Origin: Viola odorata
Taxonomy: Eukaryota; Streptophyta; Magnoliopsida; Malpighiales; Violaceae
Length of the DNA: 64,000 bases
Reading direction: 5' to 3'
Assembly (NCBI GenBank): GCA_963691705.1
Contig: OY829537.1
Coordinates: 37,513,514-37,577,513, forward strand
The notes under the pieces: model-generated
Told to the model about the DNA's origin: nothing
What the model saw: the letters and a program-made list of their open reading frames with translations, nothing else
Databases searched by the model: none
Position numbers and translations under genes: made by a program
Shown here: positions 43,420-55,694 of the stretch, piece after piece
Layout of the letters: each line of letters opens with the position of its first letter
Position numbering within the stretch: the stretch's first letter is position 1

Positions 43420-44136
43420 TGATACGATTTTGGTTCCGTTTGGATGGATGGAACGAGAAGCTTGGAATAAAGGCGGATCTAGCCCTCTTTGAGAGGTTGG
43501 TATGACCGATTGAACGAGTGGTTAGATAAACAGAGTGAAGGTTGAAAATGGACGTTAATGGAGTTATGGAAGTGAAGTGATAGTACGGAAGTGAAAGATA
43601 GAAAGGGATTGATAGATTAAACAAGATAAGGAACTTATAATTACAACAAACCCTCCTATCAACTTGGTTAGGCAACCTTGTTACAATAATCGTAAGGATC
43701 TCTACTACAATTCGACCCCCTCAATAACTAGATTGACTAACCCGAATTTGGAGAAGATGAATGGTTTTAAGAACCCTATTGCTAAACCTAAGATAGTGGT
43801 GTTCAAAGAGGAGATAACTCAATAAAATCAAAGACCCTTAACAAATGGTTTATGTCTAACTATTTATAGTTATTACGAAACATAACTGAAAGTCACTTAA
43901 AATTCCCAAAATAAGCCATATAGACGGAGCTGGCGATATACCTCCAGGAGCCTGGCGGTATACCATTAGCTTTGCTCCCAAAACACCAATAAATAATAGT
44001 CTCTTGCGGTATACCTCCAGGCTCTAGCAGTATACCTCTAGGGCAATTTCTTGGGCGTGTGTGGGGAAAGCTAGGCCAAGCGGGAGGCCTTTCATGTGCG
44101 TTGCGTGCAGGCACGAGTGGGTCCACGCTCGTATCA
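43420..44136 (-). mobile_element. Element E, 3' LTR (717 bp)
   Basis: Ends are perfect inverted repeats: TGATACGA at the start and TCGTATCA at the end in minus orientation. A purine tract GAGGGATGGGA (minus strand, 44137-44147) sits immediately upstream, as a polypurine tract should. A minus-strand ctataaatag box is at about 43862. Upstream in U3 the unit gcggtatacctccagg occurs three to four times (43920-44035). The element inserted into the Athila-like remnant; candidate duplication gaaaa at 43415-43419, partner not in view. Confidence 0.7.
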
Positions 44137-45437
44137 TCCCATCCCTCTATCAGGAGATTCATCCTCCAATCTAAGCCTTGGAAGGTATGACGCTTAGGTG
44201 TTATTCTTGGGGAATGTCGTTGCTTTCTTGTGTGGGCACTGGACATACGAATAACAAACTTTGCCATGGCTGGAACCTGACTAGCCTTCGAAGGGAATGG
44301 ACGAAAAAGCAAAGAATGCACCACCATATGCGCACGAGGTTGGCTAGGGATGTAGCAAAGGAATGGGTCCTCGTAAGTTCCAAGCTCTTTAACAAAATGG
44401 GTGGGAAACTCCTGCACAAGAGACTCATATATAGCAGAAATAGAGAGATCAACATTAGAATGAGCTAATCGATCCTCATTGCTCAAAGGCACGCTCATTG
44501 GATCGTTAGCAAATAAGATATTTTCTCTAATTTTCATCTCATGTTCTTCTCTCACACTTTCAACCCTCTTTGGTATTTTCTCACCCTTTTCACTCCCAAA
44601 AGTAGCATTGCCGAATTCAAACAAAGGATTGACAATAATTTTAAACATATTCAGTTCAATGCTATTTTTCACACTCCTATTATTCACTCCACTCATCTCT
44701 TTTTCCATATAAATTTCACACACAATATCCTCTTTTTTCTCTCCACTCAATCTCTTATTTGCATGCTCATTCTTTTCATGCGGGATATTTTTTGCACTCA
44801 TATTTTTCACTCTATTGTTAGGGCATATGCCACTCAAGTGCCCTCTACCCGTACATGTGGTACAAAATATATCTCTTGCTCTTTTGGGAGTAGAAGAAGA
44901 AAAGGAAGTGGAATTGAAGTCCACCCGGATATTACCTTGGTTCCTATACGCTCGGCCACCTCTTGGTTCATATGGTGCAGCCGCATAGGAGTCATTGTAG
45001 TGTGTGGGTCATCGTGGTTTGATATAAGGCTCTCAGATATGCTGGAATGATGCTAGTTGAGGGGCCATAGCTAAGGCCTTGTACGAAGAAGCCTAGGCAA
45101 TAACTTGGGATATGAGATGACCGAATAGGGTTGCGCATTGTCATTCGGCCTCGTTGCTCACTCCGGCCTTGGGGAGGCATACGTCTTGTGTAAGGCCGGT
45201 GGCTAGGGGAAGAATGAATGCTTCGGCAATAGACATATCGCCTAGAATTGGGGCCATGTGGTAGGAGCCTCCTTAGGGATCCTTGATGGTTCGGGAAATA
45301 TGGATCTAGCTCACTTTAGGAGATCGGCGCGGGTTTTGGATGGACGGTTCAAGATATGAGGGAGTAATGGGATGCGGAATCCATGGAAGAAGAACGAAAG
45401 AGGAAGAAGGAGATATATTGATGGAAAGGGAAAATAC
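44137..45437 (-). pseudogene. Element E interior, gag-like with CCHC knuckle
   Basis: The longest open stretch (44924-43893, running into the LTR) contains a zinc knuckle CTTCTGRGHLSGIC and then acidic and basic segments without polymerase motifs. Further upstream (44990-45430) are Pro/Arg-rich remnants in several frames. No protease, RT or integrase lies between this gag-like part and the 3' LTR, so the source element is gag-only or deleted. It is cut at about 45437 by element C. Confidence 0.55.
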
Positions 45438-45768
45438 AAGCGTTATCAGAAAGCACAGGCGTTATCCCATCCCAGGATCATCAAGCGTTATCAGAAAGCA
45501 CAGGCGTTATCGTCCCAAGATAACGCCTACCCCCTATAGGTAACGCCTATATTTCGCCTATAAATACCCCAACATACAAGATTTGAGGTAAGCCTACGAT
45601 TGCTGGACAAACCTCTGCTATTTTCACTACCCGTACTAACTTAAGCATCGGAGAATCTACGCCGGAGATCCCCTCCGGCGCTTTGCAGGTACACCGGACG
45701 GAGAGAAACAATGATCCCAGGAAGCCATTTTACCCTTCTACCCTCCAACAAGAGCTAGAATCTTATCA
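45438..45768 (+). mobile_element. Element C 5' LTR (truncated at its start)
   Basis: Ends CTTATCA at 45768 followed by the TGGTGCTTTCATTGAGAG primer site. TATAAATA at 45559-45566. The unit aagcgttatcagaaagcaca is duplicated here (about 45440 and 45484) but single in the 3' LTR. Homology with the 3' LTR is lost upstream of about 45440. Confidence 0.8.
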
Positions 45769-45857
45769 AATTGGTGCTTTCATTGAGAGCTTTGGTCAAA
45801 TTAAGTGAGCATCCTTAATAGCCAAGCTATAATTTTCTTTTGGAGGATTGAAGGATC

Positions 45858-47036
45858 ATGGCTTCCGATCCGAAGGTTACCCCTCCCCAATCATTTGGCA
45901 TTTCTTTTAATTCCCGCAGAGAGCTTTTTCCTTCTACGACCCATGTTGTTTCCACTACAGTGCATGGAACTCCTTCTACAACATTGAATTTTCAGTTTGA
46001 GTCTTCAACGGGAGAAATATCCTCCTCAATAAATATCTTGTCTTCTCAAGTGGTAGGATCTAGTTTCTCTACTCCTCTTCCGTTGGGGTTCTCAGCGAAT
46101 GAATCGGGGAACCCTTACCTAGACTCATTGATGACATTGCGCGCTCAGGTAGAGCACCTGACAGCATTAGCTACTAGGTCTACTCCTAATATTTCTGGAT
46201 CTATTATCCCTTCTCATGTTTTATTTACTCCGTCCATCATTACCGATCAACGTTTGTCTCCATTGCACCATGGAAGTAGGCCCCAGACTCTGTCTGTAAC
46301 GGTGGCCCCTTTCAGTCTTGCACACATCACACCTAGGCAACTAGAATCTTCTGTGCAGGTTATGCGTGAAGTTCCTGCAGTCACGGGCAAACAATGACAC
46401 GAGGGGGATAGAGATTACTGGGATGATGGGCGAGATGAGTTAGATAGGGATATGTCCCCCCAACGTGGTGGCAGATCTAGCAGTAGGAGGAACAGAACCC
46501 GTGCACCTAGGAGGCACAACCGGTCTCCTAGACGATATCATACACCTGATCGACATAGATGAAGACGTTATTTAGAAGCTTCCCCTCCTCGTCATCCTCA
46601 AGGAGTCCTCCAAGATAACGCTAGGCACCCGTTTAGTTATCACATACGGCATCATAGAGTCAACCGACATGTGAAACTCCCCACGGAGTCTTATGATGGC
46701 ACGAAAGACCCCATTTCGCATCTTAACAAGGTGAAAGATTTTGTCCAATTCCAGACCTATAGTGATTCAGCCTTGTGCCAGATTTTTGTTATGACCCTGT
46801 CAGGGGTTGCACGTCTTTGGTTTGAGGGACTTCCTACTGGGTCGATTGATAGTTTCTCGTAGTTAGAAGCCAAGTTCAGAAACAGATTTAGTGCAGCCAT
46901 TCCCATCAAAAAATTAGTTGCGGCTTTATTTGATATACATAGGAAACCTCAAGAATCTTTGAAGGATTTTCGTAGTCGCTTTGATCTCGAGATGTCGCTA
47001 ACGCCAGACGCTACTGTTGATTTCGTCGTGGAAGCG
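45858..47036 (+). pseudogene. Element C gag (3' truncated)
   Basis: Starts MASDPKVTPP and follows the B gag: Ser/Pro-rich N-terminus, Arg-rich SRRNRTRAPRR segment, then KLPTESYDGTKDPISHLNKV, MTLSGVARLWFEGLP and FDLEMSLTP. Stops at 46395-46397, about 46559 and 46859. Homology ends at about 47036 within the capsid-like region, where the deletion begins. No zinc knuckle remains. Confidence 0.8.
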
Positions 47037-47240
47037 TATTATAATATTTCAATTTTAATAGTATCACTAATTATATTGTGAAAGAAACATTGCGAAATGA
47101 GATTAACGAGTGAAATTCTGAGAAAAAGGAGCAATAACTGTCCAAAATCATAATGTCATTACAAAAGATTCCAAACGTCCTCAAGGGATGGGCAAAAGGT
47201 GTGCCAACAACAAAAAACAAGAAGAGTTGAAACATAACGC
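47037..47240 (-). other. Deletion junction and 3' flank of aORF4 in element C
   Basis: AT-rich sequence joining truncated gag to the antisense block; it takes the place of protease through integrase. It presumably includes the aORF4 3' UTR. Confidence 0.5.
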
Positions 47241-49545
47241 TTACGGAGGAGCCGCCGCATCACCTCTTTCTTGCTCAGGGACCTTACTTGTATGGAAATT
47301 CTCGTCGGATATATTCTTCACTTTCTCTGAGTATACCCGAGAAAGGTTGTCAACTCGGACGTTTTTTGTCCCGTAGCATTGCATGAAAGCATCCGCCATA
47401 AGTCCTGCTCCCTCCCACATGTACCAACGACACTTCTCTAAAGACAAGCTAAGCTCCGCAGATAACTCCGCATTTCTACGCCTTTCCGCCTCTAACTCGA
47501 CGTTAAGAGCAATGTTTCTGGCCTCTTCTTCAGAAAGACGCGCCTCTAGAGTAACTCCTTTCTGCTTCTCATCATCTAGGGCGAGTCTGGCTTCCTCCGT
47601 TTCCTTCTTGGCATCCTCTGTTTCCTTCTTGGCAGCTACCAAAGCGTCTGATAGTCCTTGACACTCACTCGTCAATTTGTCTTTCTCTCCTTGCTTTTCC
47701 GCAGATATCCTCGTGTTATCCTCATCCCAATAATGAAGATTGTAAAATGAAGAGAATAACCGAGAACAGAGGAGATTTATACACTCCTGACGATTTTTAG
47801 CCAAAAACACGCCTCTTTCCCCTTGATGCAACATTACCCGAGCCGCCAAAAGAGACGAAGATATGAGAGCATTATCATCACCTTCAGCATCCGAAATCTG
47901 GAAGGCTTCCTCCCGTAGGGAACCCAAATTGACTTGGTGGGTAACAGGCCCAGAAGGAGCGAATGTACTTAAACTAACCATCAAACCAAAGGCGGTATTG
48001 TCCCTTTCCTTAGGAGGCGGAGACACAGGAACAAGGAACAAAGTAGCCGGAGAAGGAGGGCGACTAGAGGAACCTCCCATGTCATGTACAAAAGACCCAG
48101 GTGCAGTAAACGCTTCAAAATCAGGGCCCATCACATTTGAAGAAAAGCCCATAGGGATAGAGGAAGAGTGAAGAGGAGAGGATTCAACAAAAGGATGAAA
48201 TTCACAATCCATGTTAGTACCCCTAGATGATTCAAGAAATGGACCACCTTCCACAGAGGCTCTTAGGGAAGAGTTCACAACAGATGACGTCTGACCGGCC
48301 GGGCTACTCTGAAAGTCATGTTGAGCCTTCTTTTGATGGTTCTCGAGAAAATTTGCGAAGCTCATATTCTCGTTAGAGGGGGTATAAGTGAAATTAGTAC
48401 AGGCTTCCTAAAAGAACGAAAACCCACTGAGAAGATGATGAGGGAATAGAAGGAAATGATATGGATGAAGAGTGAAAATACCTGAGCAGATGTAGAAACT
48501 AGAGGAACTCCCGTAGGAGCTGTATCAGCAATTGTCACTTCTGAAGAAGTAGCACCATGAAAAGGAGCAGAACGTACGCTGCCTTTACTTTTACTTCCCT
48601 TTCTTCTTACAACGCGTACTCGGGAGGAAGAAGCTTGAGGAGTATCAATGGTAGCGACAACCTCCTGAGAAGATGGTAGGACCGAATTAACAGTGACAAC
48701 AACAGTAGCAGCGATAGCAGCGACAACAATAGCGGCAGCAGCAGCGACTGCTTTTTCTCTCTGCTTTTGGTCCCTTCTCTTTTTCCTTCTTATATATTCT
48801 GGTTCCTAACCGGGAGGAGGCACTGCATACCCACATAATAACGTCAGTGTTAGTATTTCTCTGGAATATAAAGAAAATGGGTTAAATACTCACCAACATT
48901 ACAAGCGCGAATATCCACCCCGTTGGCCAGGTCACGGGTATCAACACTAAAGTCTAGTTCAAGAAGTTTCTGTAGCCAGCCGTTCTCTGGTGAGGAAAGT
49001 GGTTTTCTACCAGCCAAGGCTCCATCCTTAATGTCATGATTGAAACCTATCCTCTTTCGAACCGACAATGAAAGACTCAAGGTGCATGAGTTTCCAGGTG
49101 AACGGTTTTAATGACTTATCGTCGTAACGGGGTGCTATCGCTATCACCCCTCTACAGGAATATAGTTGAAAAAGATTTTAGAGCAACAAAATAGAAGGAG
49201 AATCGATCCCTTTAAACCTACATAATGCTATGAAAGCATAGACAATGCAGAACGCGTTGGGACTCAGTTGGGCAGGGTTCAAGTCAAATTGGGTTAACAG
49301 TTGTTCTGCGTTGGAAGTCGGAACCCATAATTGAATATTTTGGCATACAATATCCTACGATTGTTGGGTAATTCGCTATTAAGGCGAAGAGACTCAGAAG
49401 TAATTTGAATTGTGCAACCAGTAGGAAATTGTGCGTTGAATTCATCTTATCCCTGTTGGAGCATGGGCAAGGAGTAGAGAGAAGTTGGGGTATTTTCAAT
49501 CTTTTCTTCTCCAATGGATTTTTTAGAACGACGGGTTCTTGCCAT
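47241..49545 (-). pseudogene. Element C aORF4
   Basis: Starts MARTRRSKKSIGEEKIEN at 49545. The N-terminal domain is broken by a stop at 49447 and by frameshifts, but SESLRLNSELPNNRRILYAK and YGFRLP are recognisable. An intron around 48830-48890 (gtgagt...tgcag) matches the first intron of B. The C-terminal exon (48365-47241, 374 codons) is open and ends in a coiled coil (KKETEDAKKETEEARLALDD, then ELEAERRRNAELSAEL). A TATATAA box lies at 49712-49718. The exon 3 reading frame survives better than exon 1. Confidence 0.7.
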
Positions 49546-50215
49546 GATTGAACACAGATGAGAAATTAGAAAGAGAAAGAGAAACAATTGTACCTTCATC
49601 AAGAAATGCAAGGAATCCCAGACAGAGGAAAAAGAAAAATACAAGTGGCTCTTGGAAATGGTATTGTGTAGGAAAAGAGATAAAAAAGAAGAAAGGAGGC
49701 GCGAAGAATGTTATATAACCCTAAAGGGGTTAAGAGAAGCGACTAGTGGGCAATCGACACATGGCAGGGTGGCGTGTTAGAAAGATACGACACACGCTAG
49801 GGATGTAACCTTCGAAAATGGGAAGACGTTTTAGTTCTCGTTACTCCTTAGGAGGCGCTTGCTTCAAACGCCTCCCAAAAGGAAAAACACGTGTCCTTTC
49901 TCATGATTAATGAGGGGATCTCTAGCATTTAATGCTCTGAAAAGCAGCGCCAACCTTTAACATGTGATCTCTGAGAAAGCTCGAGATAATGCCAACGATA
50001 ATGCTATGAGAGCAAGCAGGCGTTAATTGACATGATCACTGTTAGCAACGAAATTCACCAAGATTCAAGATCTACGAGAGGAAAATAATAGTTTCGCAGT
50101 ATACGCGTTATTAGAAACAAATAACATTAAATAGTTTTACGGTACAACATCTTAAAAAATAAAGGAAAAAGTGAACAAGAATGCAATCAAGCTCGAGACG
50201 AGTCCCGGGTAGCGT

Positions 50216-52344
50216 TTCAATTGTCCGATAATGGGAACCTCCGAGCGTCATCGCCAGCGCTTGTATTTTCCTCTTCTGAAGAAAGCTGGCCTTCTGTACT
50301 TCCATCAATTATATTCATCATTGCAGAGGTATAATCGGCAAACTTAGCTGGATCGAAAGAACTACTTCTATGGTAATTTGTAAAAACCAGAGTTAAAGGC
50401 CTGCATGGGCTTCTTCTTCCACCACTCTATCTTTAATATGACCCTGGCAAGCTCCTCGTCTCGGGCTAATATTTCTTCATGAAGGAGAAAGTTCTTCTTC
50501 CTTTCTGTCAGTAATTCTACCTCCAAAACCTCGACTTGGGCTTTCCCTTTGGATTTCTCTCTACTCAACTCCTTCTGGGTTTCGTTATGGAGTTGCGTTA
50601 TCAACTTCACTTGGCTTAACGCTCGGTCAAGCTGCACCTTTTGAGCACATATTGCATTGGAAAAATCCTACAATTGGCTATCATAAGCCTCGACAGTGTA
50701 GTGCAAATAATGGAAGGGGTCCAAAGAATCATTCATGACGCGCGCGTATCGAGCCTTTTGAGAAAGTTGTAGAAATTTCTTCCTTTCTTCAGAAAGACTC
50801 ATCATCTCACCTATTAAAGATGACGTCAATTCATCTCCCATGAAAGGGCTTGATACCCCTGCGGCGCGAAGACCATCAACTCCAAGCCCTGTGAAATCTA
50901 GTCAATGGGACGGGACTCCCTTAGGACCTTGAGAAGAGAGATTGACCGTTAAGGTCGGAGAAGAACCTTTACCAAAGCATCTGCTCCAGTAACAGAAGTG
51001 AAAAACAACCACTGAGGGGCCTTCGGCAACGGCTCAGGAAATGAACTCACATGGGCAACAGTCATCACCACGTCTGGAATACAGGAAGAAATAGGAGAGT
51101 CGGGGGCGTTAGTCGGCGGAGGCGAATCTGCTACCAATGGAACTTCAGCGGCAGTTGGAGGAATGACAACTGTCACCTCAGGAACCTTGGTAGTTAGAGA
51201 AGTACTTGCCATAGTAGAAATGTCAACCCTCACAGGAGGGACCTCGCCAGCATTCCCATAAGAAACCCCAATAGCCTGCCCATCTTTCTCTACTCTGAGT
51301 TTCTTTTGTTGGGCTGTGGAGGCTTGACGAAGATCTATTTTAGTATCCAACTCCTCGTTATCGTTGTCCACTATCCTAGTTATGGGTGGGCCTAAATTTA
51401 GTCCTCTGCCCCGAACCAGTAACCAATTTTCTAGAAAATGCGATGTTTGGGTTGAAATACCCCGTCCTCTTCCTGCGACCGCTTTAGTTCTCCTCTTCTT
51501 TAACGGGACATTCTGACGACTGGAGCCCCCAGATGGTGGAGAAGCCAGTAGCGTTTGGAGTAGTATCACGTTTAGGGGAACGTTATTCACTCCGGATGAT
51601 TGACTCTTAGTGTTTTCTGCCAATAAACTGTTAGAACACAAACAAACCAAAGTGATAACGCGAGAATAAGAAAACTCACCTATAACGCACTCTTCCAAGC
51701 GTCTATACAAAGCGAACTCCTGAATAAGGAAGGACGTATCTATCTCTAGCAAGGCGTTAACCTGAGCCAACTCATCATTTCTCGATTAAAACCCCCGCGC
51801 CATAAACGACAAGGCAGTTCGATAATGAAGAAACCACTCTTCTAGTCAGCCACAGTCTCCTCAAAGCCCTGAAACTTCTGCCAGAATGACTATTCATACA
51901 CGTCATTCCACCTTGGGGTAATATCGACCAGACAGTTACGGCACTCTAGGTTAAAGAATTTATGAAATAAATCGACGAAAGGAGTGAAGATGCCCTTCAT
52001 CTCGCAAGCACGAAGAACGACATAAATCCCACACTAGGAAGAAGGAGTTATCTGAGTCGGATTAATATCACATCGACGCAGTAATTTCTCTACAGAATTA
52101 TGAACTGGGAAACGAAAGCCATAAAGGAACATCATCAAGTATACCATCCTATAGTTTCCCCACAAAGGATCATGGAGTCGTAGACATCCTCAGGAAGAAT
52201 GACGGAATAACCAGGGGGGAAAAAGATACCGTGACCATCTAATTCAGCCTTCAGAACCGTTTCACAAGAAAAAATACTAGGTGTTTTATCGACCTCAGGA
52301 TCTAAAGGCCTCTGAAAACCCCTGTGAGCTCTAGTCCTACGCAT
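50216..52344 (-). pseudogene. Element C aORF3
   Basis: Starts MRRTRAHRGFQRPLDPE at 52344; the Transposase_28-like domain is damaged by stops and indels (52100-51780). The middle exon (51770-50949) is open and carries a basic KKRRTKAVAGRGRG stretch. The coiled-coil part (about 50637-50400) is recognisable (SKGKAQVEVLEVELL, IEWWKKKPM). The intron near 51600-51680 matches that of B. As in B and D, the frame changes before the coiled-coil part. Confidence 0.65.
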
Positions 52345-52847
52345 AATGAACAAGTGAAAAGAAAATCTGAAGAAGATGGAGTGAAATACCTTGAAAGAAA
52401 AGAATTACAGACGAGTCAGTGGCAGATGGCGGACGAACGAGGAACTCTTCGCGAGAAAGCAGAATGACAAGAAAAAAGGAAATTTGAAACGAGGGCAAAA
52501 AGGGTAAGGAGGAGGAAGTAGTCTCCTTTTAAAAGACTGAGTGCCACCGCATTAAATGAGTGACCTATCGTATGAAGACGCGTGTAGAGAGGAAGAAGCC
52601 ATGTGGAATCACATTAAAAAGAATTTAAGACCAAGCAGTTACTTGTAACGTCTTTTCGAGGAGCAGTTAATTTCAACGGACTTAGACAGATACGGAACAA
52701 TTGCTTCAAAATGAATGACGGGTTCGCGTTAACTATTGAAGAAAGTGAGGAGAAAACGCGAAAACGGTAGCAAAGGATAACCCAAAAAAAACAAAAAAAA
52801 AACAAAAAAAAAAACATACGACATCTACAAGGCGTTTGACACACAGG

Positions 52848-52966
52848 TCAATCCTCGTCAAGGTAATAAGAAGGCCAATAGAAATCATCTCCATCCGAAG
52901 ACGGCAACTCCTCATTGAAAAAAGGGAAAGGCTCGTCAACCCTTCTTTCTTGACCTAGCTTTGACG
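52848..52966 (-). pseudogene. Element C aORF2 remnant
   Basis: Only the last ~38 codons remain, ending in the acidic SSDGDDFYWPSYYLDED tail that matches element D aORF2. The upstream part and promoter were lost in a deletion that joins it to aORF1 sequence. Confidence 0.65.
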
Positions 52967-53345
52967 GAGGGTCCCAGTATCATCGTCCTCTATCACAGTA
53001 GGAACCTCCCTCAGAGCATCGGCGACGGAGGTCAATTCAGAGGAAGAAACCCTCATGCCCTTCAAGCAGCACCCCAGCAGGTCTTTCCTCTACTGCAGCA
53101 TAGTGATAACCACCTAGATGTGGGAGACGGCGGCGGCCAACTTAGACACGTTTCTCCAGGGGACTAAAATCCTCCATAGAAGTAACTCCCTGCCTGGACA
53201 GTAGAGGGGTCATCATCCCCTAAAGTTCCAGAATGTCCTTTGAAGTCTTTATCACCATGGACTCCAGGAAACTGACGTCGGCCTCACTGAGATTCTTCAG
53301 AGTATGAGCTTTGGAGATCAGGAAATTTTTGGTCAAATTATCCAT
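52967..53345 (-). pseudogene. Element C aORF1 remnant
   Basis: Starts MDNLTKNFLISKAHTLKNLS at 53345 and aligns along B aORF1, with an in-frame TAG after DILEL and a 1-bp shift at about 53174. A minus-strand TATAAAT lies at about 53377-53383, as upstream of B aORF1. Confidence 0.7.
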
Positions 53346-53524
53346 GATGTGAAGTCTTAGTGCAGAAGAAGAATGAATTTATAAGCCTCACAAAATGACA
53401 ATTTGAAAAGATGCGTCCCTTGATGATCGAGCCACCCCATTATCCTGCGGACCGTTAACGGGCAGAGTCGGAAATGAAGCGGAAGCCCTTGGTAAATACT
53501 CGGGCTCATTTTTGGTTGGGCTTA

Positions 53525-54009
53525 TGATAACTATTGACTCGACCCCAAGGGAATTTCTGTCCTTGCGTAAGGTATCAACACCGGAAAACTGTAGCTGACA
53601 GCCGGGATAAGCCGCTGTCGCTATCGCTATCGCTCCTCTTACCGCGCGAAATCCTAGGATAGTCAACATCAGCGGGGGGTCTCATCCGTTATCGCGATCG
53701 ACATTATCCCATCCCAGGATCACCAAGCATTATCAGAAAGCACAGGCGTTCTCGTCCCAAGATAATGCCTACCCTCTATAGGTAATGCCTATATTTCGCT
53801 TATAAATACCCCAGCATACAAGATTTGAGGTAAGCCTACGATTGCTGGACAAAGCTCTGCTATTTTAACTACCCGTACTAACTTAAGCATCAGAGAGTCT
53901 ACACTGGAGACCCCCTCCGCCCTTTGTAGGTACACCAGACGAAGAGAAACAATGATCCCAGGAAGCCATTTTACCCTTCTACCCTCCAACAGGAGCTAGA
54001 ATCTTATCA
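53525..54009 (+). mobile_element. Element C 3' LTR (485 bp)
   Basis: Starts TGATAACT after ggctcatttttggttgggct, the same motif that adjoins the element B 3' LTR. Ends CTTATCA at 54009. Contains a TATAAATA box near 53801 and ggtaatgcctatat-type repeats. Confidence 0.88.
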
Positions 54010-55106
54010 ATGTGCGAGCTGGCGCATGGGCGAGGGCATGGATGGGATGATGCAGATGTCCTTATGGGATGCTAGGGATTGTGCGGGTGTGCACCATGGG
54101 TTGCTAGGGTTTACGCGGGTGCTCCTCATGCCTTGGCCGACCAACCTGTGAGGTTCCTCGCTAAGACCCTCCTCGCGATCCGCGACCTTTGAATGTGTTA
54201 CGGTGTGAGCAATGACATGTAGACACGTCACCCAGCCTTCATGGGTCTTCAAGTCAGCTTCCTCACCCCTTAAGGCCTTCATGAGTTGGATCACCATGCC
54301 CTTGCTCCTAGTGAAGTAGCGAGGTGGTGCTGTGCTCATATCATTCCCTCCTACTTTGAGGGGATTCGACCTTGAATCTATAGGGTCTCCATCGGTCGGC
54401 TCCAAGTCATCTTGCACATCATTATCATCTGCAAAGTAGGGAGATAAATCAGTTACATTAAAGGTAGGGTAGATGTTGCCAAATGAAGAAGGGACGTCAA
54501 GACGATATGCGTTGTCGTTGAACTTCTCTAGAATAAGGTCATCTCCATGGAGGCTTAGCTTGCCCTTTCATTGTTGTGGGAACCTATCCTTGCCTAAGTG
54601 GAGCCACACCCAATCGCCAACCTCAAAGGATTGTAGGTGGCGTCCGACGTTTCTTTTCTCCACCAAACGGGCCGTGATTTTTATCATGCGTGCCTTGGCC
54701 TTTTCATGGATCTTTTGTACCGCGACTGCTTTCTTGTCACCATCTAGGCTAGTAAGATCATGTAATGATAAAGGTAACAAGTCTATAGGGGTGAGAGGGT
54801 TGAACCCATAGACAAGTTCAAAAGGAGTGAAACGAGTGGAGGAGTGCATTGTGCAATTGTAGGCAAATTCAATAAATGCAATGCAATCGTCCCAAGATAT
54901 AGCATACTCATGTACCATGATGCGCAACATTGAACCAAGTGTTCTATTTACTACTTCAGTTTGGCCATCCACTTGAGGGTGGCAAGAAGTGGAAAATAAG
55001 AGTTTAGTCCTAAGTTTCGCCCATAATACACGCCAAAAATGGCTAAGGAATTTAGGATCTCTATCACTAACGATGGTCCTAGGCATGCCAAGTAGTCTAA
55101 CGATGT
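54010..55106 (-). pseudogene. Chromovirus-like integrase fragment
   Basis: The minus-strand reading from 55106 gives the integrase core: MPRTIVSDRDPKFLSHFWR (catalytic Asp), HPQVDGQTEVVNRTLGSML (catalytic Glu region) and FAYNCTMHSS. The C-terminal GDWVWLHLGKDRFP, FNVTDLSPYF and a Pro/Asp-rich tail follow. A TGA interrupts after FPQQ (54568). The upstream part of integrase would lie beyond element D, outside the window. A Ty3 chromovirus-type lineage is suggested by the wording; no chromodomain was seen. Confidence 0.8.
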
Positions 55107-55609
55107 TGATAATAATAGAAGCAATTCCAGGGCAATTCTAAGGGTATTTCCGTCCTTACCCCAGCGTCAAGGCTGGAACACTATAGCTCCTATCGGGCGT
55201 CTGCCGCCAAGGTTGCCGCCCCTTACCCAGCGAGGAACCCTGGGATGGTCGACATCAGCGAGAGGGGGGGCGGGGGGGAGGGGGGTCTCATGCATCATCA
55301 GCCCACACGCACGACGTTATCCCATCCCAGGTCATCCATGATGTCACTCGAGGCGTTATCTTCCATAGATAATGCCCTCCTCGGTGCTTATAAATACCCC
55401 ACCATTCGAGATGAAAGGTAAGCCTATGATTGCTAGTCGAACCCCTACCATTTGGAACTGCCATACTGACTTAAGCATCGGAGTGTCTATGCCGGACCCC
55501 CCCCCCCCCCCCCCCCCGGTGCTTTTCCAGGTATATCAGACGACGACCACAGTAATTCTGAGCGACCATATTCCACACCCCCGATTCCCTAGAAGTGAGA
55601 ATCTTATCA
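55107..55609 (+). mobile_element. Element D 5' LTR (503 bp)
   Basis: TGATAATA start, CTTATCA end. TATAAATA at 55389-55396. Contains a G-rich stretch at 55263-55286 and a run of 22 C at 55497-55518, neither present in the element C LTR. Followed by the shared primer site. Confidence 0.88.
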
Positions 55610-55694
55610 AATTGGTGCTTTCATTGAGAGTTTTGGTTTATTAAGTGAGCGTCCTTGATAGCCAAGCTCTGTTTCTCTCGGAGACTGAAGGATT

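Larger units (their letters stand above)
45438..54009 (+). mobile_element. Element C: internally deleted Tat-clade relative of B
   Basis: 5' LTR portion at 45438-45768 and 3' LTR at 53525-54009 share about 310 bp of LTR end with TATAAATA boxes. Order: LTR, primer site (45772), gag 45858-47036, a junction at about 47036, then aORF4, aORF3, an aORF2 remnant and an aORF1 remnant on the minus strand, and the 3' LTR. Protease, reverse transcriptase, RNase H and integrase are missing. No matching target duplication was found; the 5' LTR lacks about 170 bp of the 3' LTR start. Confidence 0.85.

Noticed and set aside
45400..45437. Start of a full element C 5' LTR at the tgatgg near 45419
   Set aside because: Sequence there does not match the 3' LTR start and no 5-bp duplication with the right flank (atgtg) is present.
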